The position numbers and the translations under genes were made by a program. From Bactericera cockerelli (taxonomy: Eukaryota > Arthropoda > Insecta > Hemiptera > Triozidae), in assembly GCA_024516035.1 (NCBI GenBank), contig CM044956.1, positions 29,248,410 to 29,312,409 on the forward strand: a stretch of DNA of 64,000 nucleotides, written 5' to 3'. This document shows positions 12,121-23,900 of this stretch, piece after piece. How positions within the stretch are numbered: position 1 is the first letter of the stretch; the number at the start of each line of letters is the position of its first letter. The notes below the pieces were generated by a model that saw only the letters and a list, made by a program, of their open reading frames with translations, was not told where the DNA came from and searched no databases.

Positions 12121-12310
12121 AGTGTTGGAATGATTAAAAAGAACTGATATCAAAAACGTCAATTTTCTATGTGTTGAAGGAATTATTTTTCACGTAATAA
12201 GTCTCTTGATAATTCAACCAAAATAATAGCCTCACAACAACAATACACCTTTGAGCAAACTTCGATTTGGTAATTTGAGAATTTAACCAAAAAATAGCTA
12301 CACAACAAAA

Positions 12311-12371
12311 CAATGCTCTTGTAAGAACAATTTTGCATAATTACAGAACCATTGTTCTTACAAGAGCATTG
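12311..12371. other. 20-bp perfect hairpin
   Basis: CAATGCTCTTGTAAGAACAA at 12311-12330 pairs perfectly with its reverse complement at 12352-12371. Confidence 0.85.
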
Positions 12372-12464
12372 TTTTTAACTCAATGAAATTTGTTGTAATG
12401 AGATTCTCTCAATGACACCTTTAGACAATATTCCACAAGACACACCATTCTATTTAAGATTTTG

Positions 12465-12596
12465 AAGTTGGTCCATTTCCAGCCTGACTGGGGCTGTGTA
12501 GATATACGGGTTTTAGCGTTTTTTGATATTTTGAGTCGTTTTCGAGAAACCAAGGCTTGGGCGAGACTTTATGGATGCCCTGTATTTGTAGGTAGT
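12465..12596 (+). repeat. CCCTGTAT-ending repeat, copy 1
   Basis: Shares GTTGGTCC, CCTGA-TGGGGC-GTGTAG, ACGGGTTTT, TCGTTTT and an ending GACTTTATGGATGCCCTGTA with 39108-39262. A related end lies at 38450-38543. Confidence 0.5.
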
Positions 12597-12675
12597 TATT
12601 TTTAAATTTTGAATGAGATCTACGTAATTTACGATTCAAAATACAAAAGTATTGATCCAAATAAATGCTTTATTA

Positions 12676-12925
12676 ATTAGCCAGCCTCCGTGGCGTAATG
12701 GTTGTAACTACTGCCCGCAGTCCAGACATTTCGAGTTCCATTACCGGTTGTTGCAGACTTTTCTAATATTTTTTTCCCCTCTAAACACGTGAGTCTGGAA
12801 TCACAGCCCTCCAGGCTGGGTGAGGTAAATGTAGGTAGCTGGAACGATTCCCAGCGAATGGAGGGTAAAACCCCCCGTCCTGACTAGTTCAAATCAGGAC
12901 GTTAAAACCAAAATACAATCAACTG
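12676..12925 (+). mobile_element. tRNA-derived SINE, family D, best copy
   Basis: tRNA-like head (CCGTGGCGTAATGG; B-like GAGTTCCATTACC), then CAGGCTGGGTGAGGTAAATG, GTAGCTGGAACGATTCCCAG, GGAGGGTAAAACCCCC and a self-complementary end (GTCCTGA...TCAGGAC). Several degenerate copies elsewhere share the body and tail. Confidence 0.75.
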
Positions 12926-13629
12926 GTCACAATCGTTTTAAAATGAGGTTGGTGTGATAATTGGTGCTTCTTTTGTGGGACTTAAACCAGTTTATAATAA
13001 TGAAGAAAAAAACATACCCATTTAATCTTAAAATCCATTAGCAATAATTCATTAATAATCAACTAGTGTTTTAACCTTGTATTGAAAAATTAGTAATGAA
13101 CTCGTTAAAAAACGGACAATTCTGTTTCGTGGTTTTGTTTACAATATTACAATACAATTTTAATTATATTATGTACCTACGTACATGACCAATTCGATCT
13201 TGGTAAAATAAAGAGAGAAATGAAAGTGCCGAGTATTATTATGTATTCAGAAATGTTGACCCATATATTTGCCTAACTTCGAGTTGCTAAACATGGTGTC
13301 ATTTCAGCATAATCGGTAGATATAAACAGAAGAAGTGAGAAATTGTACTAGATATAAATTTAATAATTATGAATTAATAGGCAAGCATGTATCCATGGAA
13401 TATACCCTGAAAATTTCAGCTCGATTGGACAAAAATGCAACTTATATCACGTTTCATACATAGGTAGATGGATAATTAGATTGTGACAAATAAATGTTGA
13501 TCGAGTTAAACCATACTCACTTCGTTCGAAATTAAACGGTCATAGGAGGTTGACCCAAACTAGCAACACTACTGTTTTTTTTTTCTCACGAGAATACCGG
13601 ACATCCAAAGTACAGAGTAAAAAAAATCT

Positions 13630-13860
13630 ACCTAGCCGGGATTCGAACCCAGGTCACCTTGCAAACTTTTAGTAATTTACCTACACCAGTCGACGACCAC
13701 CACAGAGACTGCTCAATACATCAAACATCTCGGCCGAGGTGTGAAGAACGCCTATACAAAGAAAGAGACAGCCCGGCAGAGTGTAAGGTTACGGAAAACA
13801 TAGTTTCCATGCATTTCATGTACTTTCAGCCAGCGAAAAGTGCAACATGAATTTCAAAAA
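13630..13860 (-). repeat. tRNA-like fragment plus CTCGGCCGAGG repeat
   Basis: GCCGGGATTCGAACCCAGGT at 13636 is a reversed B-box-like tRNA end. The stretch 13712-13815 (TCAAACATCTCGGCCGAGGT, AGAAAGAGACAG, ACATAGTTTCCATG) matches 62765-62862 in reverse. Confidence 0.6.
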
Positions 13861-14144
13861 TTGCAATTTTTATTGCGGAAATGGACTCTACGCTGAAAAA
13901 TAAATTGATTTGAATTTTTGTTTGACTTCCTAGCCCAACGGGAACCCTATTTTCGAGACCCCCCAACAATCGTGAAAGACATGAAAAGATTCATAATTTT
14001 GTTTTTTTTTCTGTTTTTTTTTCTTCATACGGATCCTTTGAGACCCGACTTCGTGTCTTTAACATGGCACTGAAGATTAAGTGAGGTGTCTAAAGTGATC
14101 AAGATAAAATGGAGATGAGCCCGGACCAAAAAAATATTCTAAAT

Positions 14145-14330
14145 TATAAGCGGGCGGCCCATTTGGGCGGCCTCGGGTTTTGGGAGCCCAAATCGGGAAT
14201 TGAAGGATAATACTAATCTTAAGTGGTATCAAATGAAAGCTCTTGATGAGCAGATACCAAATTTATTGTTTTTATTCCTTCAACCGGTCCACTGGGTGGC
14301 ACCTGGTGGCCTTTTCATTTTCTTTGGCGG
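14145..14330 (+). repeat. GGCGGCC/CAAATGAAAGCTC repeat
   Basis: GC-richer block with GGGCGGCCCATTTGGGCGGC, GGTATCAAATGAAAGCTC and CAACCGGTCC. It resembles in style the CAACCGGCCC elements at 6.5-6.9 kb. No coding evidence. Confidence 0.35.
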
Positions 14331-14477
14331 GTAGGTACCTTCGAATCCTTAGCTTAGTGGTCAGATTTTGGCCAGTATGTATTTTTCGAGATGACCTCGC
14401 TCTCTCTCTGCAAAATTTTAATGTTTAAGTTTCCAAGTATTAGTTAGTTCATTTTCTGTCCAACTCTTAAGAAGACA

Positions 14478-14560
14478 ACTTTGTCTATTAGTAGCGTGCC
14501 CGACCTGCCACCCTGTTAGCACGGGTTCGAATACTGGCGGGGACGAAATTTTTAGCTTTA
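14478..14560 (+). repeat. tRNA-like SINE head
   Basis: CTGTTAGCACGGGTTCGAAT looks like a pol III B-box region. The upstream part is degenerate and no intact tRNA cloverleaf is evident. Confidence 0.45.
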
Positions 14561-14782
14561 TTTTTTTCAATTTGGGCTTGACGTTGTTTTGTTTTTCCGC
14601 TCTGTATATTTCATGTTGATGACTACCCTCACGAGGAAAATTGTAGTAGTTGTAGAATCGGGCTGTGACCTGTGGCGGCATTACGAGATTGATTTTGGAC
14701 AATCATGGTTGGATGGAGATAAAATATGATGAATTAGCTCTCATAATGTCGATGCAAGTCGCTAAAAGTTGTGACAAAGTAG

Positions 14783-14866
14783 TGACCTTGGCCAAGTGGG
14801 TAGCATACTAGGCTTGCACGCACGATGACTTGGGTTCGATCCCCATGAGGCCAGTTTTTTTTTTAA
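14783..14866 (+). repeat. tRNA-like SINE with T-rich end
   Basis: CCTTGGCCAAGTGGGTAGCA (A-box-like), then GGGTTCGATCC (B box) and GAGGCCAG followed by an oligo-T run, which would stop pol III. It is related to the tRNA-like parts of the arms at 2285 and 3170. Confidence 0.55.
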
Positions 14867-15520
14867 CTAGGTCCATTATGCCCGGGGTACACTCATACCT
14901 CGTGAGGTATTGATAAGGGACGTCACCAACGAGTTCTCTCCTTTTGGTCCGGTAGGTACCGCGAGCTCTCTCCCGCTCATGGTTTTATCAACACCGAATT
15001 GTCTCCTGTCGCTTGCATTTTTACCTGAGTTTATACAGCCTACATAGTTTAGGCCTTGCATAAATTTTATAATAAAAACACCTAATAGGCATCATTGATA
15101 TAGACTTAAGGCATGACTTTCTATGTATTTCCCTAACCCTACTATAAACCCGAGGCATTGCCTTCTATGTATTATCCCTAACCCTACTATATTCATAGGC
15201 ATTGCATTTGTAAATCCAGGTGTTTTAGTGTCCCTCCTAAGATAAACCTAATCATGTGGAGTATAGAATCAAAAGGTATTGATAGGCTGATTGCAAATTT
15301 ATATATTATTTACTCACTTTGGGGACTCAGGGGGCCGAATCGGGGATCCAAATATATATTGACCTTAGAAAAATTAAATACCTACTGCTAAAATTATATC
15401 TTTAAAAAAATTGGAATATAAGACAACTTGGTACATTCACATTTTCCCAGCTTATTTACTTTTGTTATATATAAAGTTTCAGTAGTGTATGAACCTATAT
15501 TTTCGTACAAAAAGAACTGA

Positions 15521-16068
15521 TATCCCCCCAAAAACACCACTTCGTGGTTAAAAAAAGAAGAACACCCCACTCAATAGAATGATTATAATTAGCTAAAAAT
15601 AAATGATATCAAATTGAGAACACCTTTACCCCCTCTCTTTCTATTTCTCTGCACTCCTCTCTGAATTTATTCCTCTTATGTTTATCTTTCTTTATCCTTT
15701 CTAGGGGTCATCCCAAACTTGATTTCTCTTTAAATTTACTTGTTGAACGGCAATAAAAAATGGCGGTTGCGGTGTAATTTTCTCGATTCAAATCAAATAA
15801 GTTCAGAAAAATCATACTCCGACCGCCATTTTTTATTGCCGTTCAACAAGTAAATTTAAAGAGAAATCAAGTTTGGGATGACCCCTAGAAAGGATAAAGA
15901 AAGATAAACATAAGAGGAATAAATTCAGAGAGGAGTGCAGAGAAATAGAAAGAGAGGGGGTAAAGGTGTTCTCAATTTGATATCATTTATTTTTAGCTAA
16001 TTATAATCATTCTATTGAGTGGGGTGTTCTTCTTTTTTTAACCACGAAGTGGTGTTTTTGGGGGGATA
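15521..16068. mobile_element. foldback element with 247-bp inverted arms
   Basis: Arms 15521-15767 and 15822-16068 are almost perfect reverse complements around a 54-bp spacer. The termini read TATCCCCCCAAAAACACC and its complement. No open frame. The arms' near-identity implies recent origin or gene conversion. A diverged relative is at 61958-62402. Confidence 0.92.
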
Positions 16069-16069
16069 A

Positions 16070-17145
16070 TATTTTATTACATTATTTATCATTTGATCTG
16101 CAAATCAATATTTTTTCTTCTTACTGGCCAATATTTTATACACTGCTCATAATAATAATATAGACCTAGTTTACCTCTTGATGTAGAAACCTTTTAATGA
16201 ATTTATAGAACGTTATTATTCCCACTCTTATTAAGCGGTGTGTTGGCAGCTTGGATGTAGCAAAGACGATTGAGTCCCACCCATATTTTAAGTTCTATGT
16301 GAGGCGAAGATTTTTTTGTTACTCTCATTAATCTTAATTCAGTTTTTTCTTTTTGTGTCTCACACTGTCGTTGATTTTTCTAAAATTTTATTTACATCAT
16401 ATTATAATTTTCCGTAATTAGACCTTTAGAAAGAACCTTCAGTCATGCACGTAGTATTACTAGGCGTGGCTCCAGGGTTCATTATAGATATTCCTTTAGA
16501 GGACTTTAAATACTTTTCTACTTGTTTCAACCATCTAAAATTAAGTGATCTCATTCCCTTTGACTAGACCTTTCTAAAAACACCAGAAATACATCTCTAG
16601 GATAACAATAGACGGCTCTGGGCTCCATAATAAGTATTCAATTCAAAGGCTATAACTCAAGTTCGGTCCAGTGTAATACTTTAGTTATATTTTTATATTT
16701 TTTCCTATGGTAAGACCTTTCGAAAAATACCACAATCGCAGCTCCAAGATAACCAGGGGCGGCTCTGTGCAACTTTCCGGTTTTATTTTAGAAGGCTATA
16801 TCTCCTATCCTATAAAAAATAAATACTTGAAACTATACAAGGTATGCAGAGATAAAAATTCCCTATTCAAAAACGTAGCTCACGTCTTTCCACGATAAGC
16901 ACACGTTGCTGTACCCTTGACAGAAAATTGGTCTGAAAAAAAACCCGTATGAAAAATTTCATGAAATTCAAGATTTTCGGCGTGGCTAGAAAACGACTTT
17001 AACTGTACGTAGGAACCTCGCGCTTTCGTGAAACACAATCTATTTTCGCGTCTCATTACGAATTTGAAATAAAAATTGATAAAAGTTTGCGGGAAGTGTG
17101 CGAAAACAATAAAACAAAATACATATAAACTCTATTTCGTGTTAA
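16070..17145. other. gap with no recognised feature
   Basis: AT-rich sequence with unremarkable short open frames; I see no gene, tRNA or structured repeat. Confidence 0.4.
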
Positions 17146-17199
17146 TATAGGCCGGTAGGCTGGCGCTGCTTGACGAGCGCTCGCCTTCCGGCGAGCTTG

Positions 17200-17935
17200 A
17201 TACACGTTTCGGGTGAGAATCGAATGTTCCACCGTAAAATGCTTCTACAGCCGAAATGGTAACAGACAGGCTCTGACTCAAGTCGACCCAACCATAAACC
17301 CCTGCCCGAAATCGATCACATCATACGAATTAGTCATCAGAGGCATGGCCAAAATTGTGTACTGCGCCGTCCAGACTCAATACTTTCTGATGCGAGAAAT
17401 CGAGGTTTTTGGCGAAAAATCGATATGGGGCTTGAGGTCTGCGTCTACTAGGTAGGAGCCTGAGCTGCTTTTAAGAGTTCCCGCCTAGCGCTACGAGTAC
17501 ACGGTTCCCTTGGTTCGAGATATTCTTGCCGGCGCGGCGGGATGAACGTTTCGAGCGATAGTCGAAAGAACCACCGTAAAATGCTTCTACAGCCAAAACG
17601 GTAACGAGTCGAGACCCCCTTGAACCTCCATCCAGAATCTATCACACTTCTCGAAAAAGTCAACAAAGGCATGGCCGAAGCTAAGGACTGCCGACCAGAT
17701 TCGTTTCGCTGCTTGAGTCAAAAATTTCACAATTCCTCGCATGAAACCTCGAGGACAGTCCTCAACGTCGGCCATGACTCTAATGACTTTTTCGAGTAGT
17801 GTGATTGATGTTTGGCAGAGGTTCAAGTGGGCGGGATCGACTCGTGTCAGATTTTGCCCATACGTTGCCGTTTCGACTGTAGAAGCATTTTACGGCGGAA
17901 CATTCGACTCTCTTTCGAAACGTCCATCTCATAAA
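17200..17935. repeat. GC-rich threefold relic with recurring peptide
   Basis: Three related modules: 17204-17410 (+), 17540-17720 (+) and 17745-17930 (-). All contain CCGTAAAATGCTTCTACAGC (or its complement). In the matching frames they read STVKCFYSRNGN or close variants, followed by SITLLEKV-type text (SITSYELVIRGMA, SITLLEKVNKGMA, SITLLEKVIRVMA). The block is clearly GC-richer than its surroundings. Frames are broken. I do not recognise the protein; it may be decayed coding sequence of a multicopy gene or mobile element. Confidence 0.6.
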
Positions 17936-17939
17936 ATCA

Positions 17940-18210
17940 GAAGTTCCTAGGAACTGTAGAAACTTCAAGAGGTTCCTAGGAATATCTAGAAGTTCCCGAA
18001 GAATTAAAAATTCAAATCAGGAACATCTAGAAGTTCAAAGTTAAAGTTGTCCTATTTGTGTTAATCACAATCGTGATGTCACAACTACTTAAACCACCGA
18101 CCTCCAGGTTTCAAGTACGGCGCCTTCTAGAGGTCGGTAACATCTAGAAGTTCCCAAGTGTTCTAGGAACAACTAGAAAAGTTCCTGAAAGCGGGAGGTT
18201 CTTGCAACAT
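17940..18210. repeat. AGAAGTTCC cluster with an embedded SINE B piece
   Basis: Repeated TAGAAGTTCC/TTCCTAGGAA motifs (17940-18035 and 18140-18200). Between them, 18040-18140 is a reversed fragment of the tRNA-like SINE at 28360-28505 (GTGATGTCACAACTACT, ACCGACCTCCAGGTT). Confidence 0.6.
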
Positions 18211-18214
18211 ATAC

Positions 18215-18480
18215 AATAGGCAATTTGAGATTTAATACTAAATCACTTGTATCTCAAAAACTACTCAACTGATTTTCTTCAAATTTGTTTTATATGGTAG
18301 AATACCGTTTTTTCTACATTCAAGGTTCTACAAAAAATCTGTATTAGCAAGTCGTAGATTTTATTTTTGCACTTTTTTGTCCAAAATTTCGAATTTTCTT
18401 AAAATAATCAGATATCAATCATATTTTATTAAAAAATAATTAAAATGCACTACCTACCTATGTAAAACACTAATACGCAT
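18215..18480 (-). repeat. family M fragment
   Basis: Reversed internal family M text: CACTTGTATCTCAAAAACTA, TATGGTAGAATACCGTTTTT, GCAAGTCGTAGA. Confidence 0.7.
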
Positions 18481-19370
18481 AATGTTTCTTCCTCAAAATT
18501 GTATGCTTGAGTTCCTTTATTCTGTTGTGTAACTTATAGTGCTTTTCATATTGATTTATTTTTCAGTGTGTTTTCCTTTTAAATAATGGGTGATTACCTA
18601 GTGATAAATGGTAAACGATTATAGGAATAACTCAGTTAGAATTTCTTAGGTTATCTTCTCTGTGGTGAAATGTTTTTGAATAAGAGTATTTGAACGCACC
18701 TTATTCTTATCAGCTTGCTTCGATTAGACAAAGAGTAGAGCAATAGTCTGAGTTGACTGTTGGAGTCTCTTCCCCACCTTTCTCGGATGAAATTGATTGT
18801 GGGGATATTTTAAGGTTCTTAGGTTTTATAAGGGCTTTCATGAAAATCAAATCGGTGAGAAAAGCCCTTTAGCAAATTAGGAATACCAGTCGAGTGGGAG
18901 GGAAAAATAACAAATAATATTGTGTGGGAATATTTACGAGAACAAAAGTCCCCTACCCGGAACCAGGGCGCAAGTTTCATTTTAACAACTAAAGACGAGT
19001 TTTAAGTTTTGTTATCTTTTACTTTCACGCGCGAAGTTTAAAATTCGGTTCAGGGCTTGAGGGCTGATAGGTTTTGGAAATTTTTTCAGTAATCTTGGAA
19101 AGAAGTAAGAAAAAAAGTAATTTTACCTCAGATAAATTTCAAATTTCTAATAAACTGGCGTGAACATCACACGATTTTCTATTATAGAACTTGAGCAGGT
19201 TTCATTTTTTTTTGTATAAAAAAATTCCAATCGAATCTTTATACCTTATAGGTATAAAGTATTAAAAATGTAAGGAAAAGAAATAAAAGGTAATTATTTG
19301 GAAGTTACACTTGAAGTTTTTTCCACTGAAATTACATTATATATATCTCCCTTGCCTTTATCCCATATTG
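18480..19370. other. gap with no recognised feature
   Basis: No exon, SINE head or inverted repeat that I can defend. Confidence 0.4.
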
Positions 19371-19374
19371 GCTT

Positions 19375-19565
19375 ATGTTGTTTTTGGGGTCGGCATTGTT
19401 CAACCTCATGGTTGAGGTTGGTAGGGTGGAGCACGTTTTTTATGGCTGGATGCCCTTCCTAACGCCAACAATTCTATTTGGTTTTAACGTCCTGATCTGG
19501 ATGGGGGTGTTACTCTCCATTTGCTGGGAATCGTACCAGCTACCCAGATTTTTCACAACATTTAA
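19375..19565 (-). repeat. SINE D-like copy with GTTCAACCTCATGGTTGAGG
   Basis: TTCAACCTCATGGTTGAGGT forms a short hairpin and also occurs at 30860-30895. It is followed by GCTGGATGCCCTTCC and the reversed SINE D tail (AACGTCCTGATCTGG, CATTTGCTGGGAATCGTACC). Confidence 0.55.
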
Positions 19566-19569
19566 CCGG

Positions 19570-20416
19570 GAAAGTATGTTTTTCTCCAAAAAGTGCAATA
19601 TTTTGTAAATTTACCCACTTTACCAGATTCTGTTGTAAAAAATCTTGCAGGTAAATGGCGTTTTATAACTCTATTAAATGCTCTTAATATATTTAGTTTT
19701 TATTTTTTGTTTTAAAGCATAAAAAAAGATGGGTTACCTCAGACTTTAACCCCAAAAAGTCATTTTCTAAGAGACTTGTGAATTTTTCAAAAACTTGAAA
19801 ATATCAAAAAACAAAGTTGAAATTTTGAGTTAATTACACCATGTTAAGCAGGGGTTAGCTCTGAGAACTTTTTAGAAATCTGTTACAGTTTAGAAGATTA
19901 TCGACATTGAATGTTCTGAGAAAACAAGAAAATAGCTAAGAACAAAATTGAGCTAAGAATAAACTAAAAAAAAAATTAAACTTAGCACAGCTAAATAAGC
20001 TTCTAGAACACATTAGAAAGTGAAATATACCTCACATTGGCCCTAAATCCAGTATGAAGCTTACTGTTTAAACAAGACATATACCCAGAAATGTTACAAG
20101 TTCAATTTTAAAAAAAGTGGCTGGTTACAATACTTTCTATACCTTTCAGATGATAGAAAGTAAATATGTTGAAAAAACATTATTTAAAATTAATATTATG
20201 TAAACACCCTACCAAACTGTCTAAGAAATCTTAATTAAAGAAAAATTGTGAAAACTGATGTAAACCTTTGCATTCAAGGTGCAACCTTGGTGCAAAGGTT
20301 ACATCAGTATATTCATAAATAATCTTCCTAGAAATTATCAGAAGTTGGTAATGTTTAAAGGTCTATTTCTTATATAGCTGACATGATCTGTCTTGAATAA
20401 TTTTATATATTTGCAG
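19570..20416. other. presumed 5' intron or promoter region of asteroid
   Basis: AT-rich. It contains one good hairpin (20254-20308, arms ACTGATGTAAACCTTTGC and its near complement). TTTGCAG at 20410-20416 looks like a splice acceptor, so a non-coding first exon probably lies upstream, but I cannot place it. Confidence 0.4.
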
Positions 20417-20442
20417 AAAAATCAACCACAGAAGACAACAAC

Positions 20443-20914
20443 ATGGGTATACCTGGGCTAACTACATACATCAGCAAGAATTCAGGAATTTTTTACAAGG
20501 AAAATTCTCTTCATGACTCCGTATTGCTTGTTGATGGAAATAGTCTGGCATGTCAAATATACCTGACACTCACTGTGACCAACAGTGCATTTGGAGGAGA
20601 CTATGAGCGATTTAGACATAGTATTGAGAAGTTTATGAAATTACTGTTGTCATGTAATATTTTGCCCATTGTAGTGTTTGATGGTGGATATGAAAGACGG
20701 AAACTAAAAACAACTTTGTCAAGACTAAAAAACACTATAATAGGTTTGTTCAGTTTGTTTCAACTTTGAAAGTGAGTGCTTTTAATGAAAATAGACTTTG
20801 GTATGTCCTTGCCTATTCTGTTGAATTAAGTATTGAAGGCAATTACTCAGAGGCACGCTTCCTCTTGGTAGTGAGTTTGAAGAATATTTTACCTTTGAAA
20901 TATATCTCCTAATA

Positions 20915-20949
<35 letters not shown>

Positions 20950-23900
20950 AAAATCAATCATCAGTTGGTCAAAACTCAATGTGACCCTGCTTTCCCTAAA
21001 AATAAAGATAAATTTTTAGGACCCTTATAATTATTTGAGAGCTTCACATTGAAACTGTAGGCTAGGTCAGTCAGTTGAAACAGGACCTCATTCTATTTGT
21101 TCAGTTAATGTGGTTATGAAGCTAAACTTAATGATCAAATAAATCACTGTAAATTCTTGACAGGTGTAAGCAGTTTCACTTCAGTAAACCAGCAGAATAA
21201 TGTGAAGCTGTTTCCCATGTTTATGAAAGAGATATTTAAGCAAGTTACCCGTGATCTTCACATCCCCTGTGTCCAAAGTGATTTTGAAGCTGACTTTGAT
21301 CTGGTATACCTCAGTCGCAAGTTCAACTGTCCAGTTCTCAGCTATGATTCTGATTTCTATCTAAATAATGTGGAATATATCCCATTCTACAACATAGAAC
21401 TCAAGGGTGAAAAGGCATGCAATACAAGCTCAACAGGCAAGGCTTTGTATTGTAAAATGTACAGGGTGGAATATCTGTTCAGACACTTTGGTGGTGAGTA
21501 CTTCTCTTAACTTATCCATACATACTTGTATGTTATTATTTATTGTCTTTCTTTAAAGTGGCAGGGTTCTCACATGAGAGTTCTTCCACTCAACTACTAT
21601 AGAAAAAAGGAAATAAAGAAAAAGAAGAATAAAAAGACAAGAAAAATTCAGTGGTGCTGCTCCAGTCACAGCAGGGCGTTTGCCTTAATACCATCCAGAG
21701 ATAGCGCGTTTCTGACACTGACAGGCAGAGAATTCCTCAGGTGTGCTGCTGTGGTCTGGAACGAATTCTCACCTGCAGTGGTTCTGTGTAATGCTATCTT
21801 TAGTATTTTGGTGGGTCTGATGCTGTACTGGTTCCATCCAGAAAGGAATTCAATGATGTATTCTGGACACTGCAAATACAGTACTTAATATACAAATAGT
21901 AGCACATGGAGCCATCTTCGATTCTGTAAATTCAACCAGCCCAAGATCGTCATAAGATTGAGAGACTTGATCATATCTGGCTAGGTTGGAAATGAACCTC
22001 ACACATGCATTCTGTGCTACTTGCAGGGATCTTTGCAATTCTTAACCAATTCCACCATAGTAAACAACATCAAAATAATCAAATTAAATATTGGAAAAAC
22101 AAGGGCCTCGACTAGTTTTTTCTTGAGAGCTGTGGAGAAAACCTTCTTAAATTTACTCGTGTGAAGTGAGTAAAATACCTTTCGACGTATTTCTGCAGTA
22201 TGCGGGCTCCAGGACAATGTGCTGTCAATTTTCATCCCTAGATTCTTAGCTCATTGCGTGAAAGATTTTTGTTGCCCATCTAAGATTATTTGGGACAGCT
22301 GAGGTACAGCGAGATTGGAGACAAAGTGGTCTGATATAATGTAAGAGCTTGTGTTTTTGAGGCATTGGTAGTTAAAAACAAGCTTTTCGCCCATAATCTA
22401 AGAAGATTCATTTAAAAAAAAAAACAAGTCTCAAATTTTTATGCATATTTAAAAAAAATAGGTCGCAGTGTTAAGGACTCAGGGTAGGCGAATAGTGACT
22501 GAAATGAAATGATGATGATGAACGAAATAGTCAGTAAACCTTTCTTATTCTTCTTCATGCATGTTGTTTTCCAGTCGAAGTATGTAAGTAGGCCGAGCGA
22601 GGCACTGAGCGATTGTAACGTCGAGGGCTGAATAAGAGCGCGCCGAGTTTTTCACGCTTCCTGTAAAGTTTGGTTTTCTCGCGTTTCTTCTCATTCAAAA
22701 CGCGTTTTCTCGGACCTTTCCAACCGATTTGGATGATTTTTTTTTCAGTTGAAGTTAAGGTTTTGATACACGGGATGACTTATCTATTCCAATATTTGTC
22801 GATGCTATCATGCCCTGATTATCACACAAAAACTAGCGCTTCCGTTACAAGTCACCCAAAACCGCTAGTACGATTTTGATGAATTTAAAATAGGACCATC
22901 TACAGAACGTCTTCTATATGTGTGCAAAATTTTATCAAAATCCGTTCAGTAGTTTCCAAGATTTGCGTGTTACAAGGAATATTTTTAACAGACCGACAGA
23001 CGGACACAAAACCAAAGTTGCTCAGGAGGTTATGAAACGTCCAGAAATATGAAAAAAATTGAAATCGTAGCAAAAAAAATGTTTTTTTTTTTTTTACAAA
23101 AACAAACACAATACTTCCGATTTCTAATATTAGAAATTTCTCGGAAGTAAAAGGAACTATCCTAAAAATATGCGCGTATGTCATCCCCAAGTGAAGAATA
23201 TGACCAACAAAATGGTGAAAAGAACACCCAAATCGGTCTAACCCTTGAGGAGATATCGCGTTACAAAGATACCCCTTCCTTAGAGCAGGAGGGGGGTGGG
23301 TAGTGGGTACCCGCCAAGTCAGATAATAATAATGTTTGCTGTAAAATTTAACAAAGTCCCTGGGCTCAGAAAAAAATCCTAGAAATCGTAACTCTTTTGA
23401 TTGGGTCAGTAAAATAAATAGGTACCAGTGACCCATTTAGGGAGTCTTAGTTGAACAAACTTATTTAGTATTCATTACAGATGGGAGTTATTACATATCA
23501 ATCCACTATTTTCAAGGTGCTGAATACATATTTGATATTACTTTTTTGTTGCTAACTCTGCATTTAGTCATCAGTGGTGTCCAAAACACCACTTTTTGGC
23601 AGATTTGATAGCCACACGGTTATCAACAACAAAAAATTATGAGAGTTAACCCTAATTGATTAGACACTTCTTTTTGGAGGATAAGGAAAGTTGTGTTCCT
23701 TATCCCTCACAAACTAGTCATGAAGTTAAAGATGATGTTCACACCAGGTTATCTGTAACATTATTTAAAAAAATTGTAGTACATTTATATTTTTTTTTTT
23801 TTTTTTTTGGTTACAACTTTTTTAAATTGGTTGATTTTAAATAAACATTTATGGAATAAAATAATTTACACACATCAACAATTTTAATTTTCTTTTTTAT

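Noticed and set aside
22900..23436. 178-aa minus-strand open frame as a protein gene
   Set aside because: Its C-terminal half is the family M repeat, and the same pseudo-peptide occurs at 8737 and 30473.
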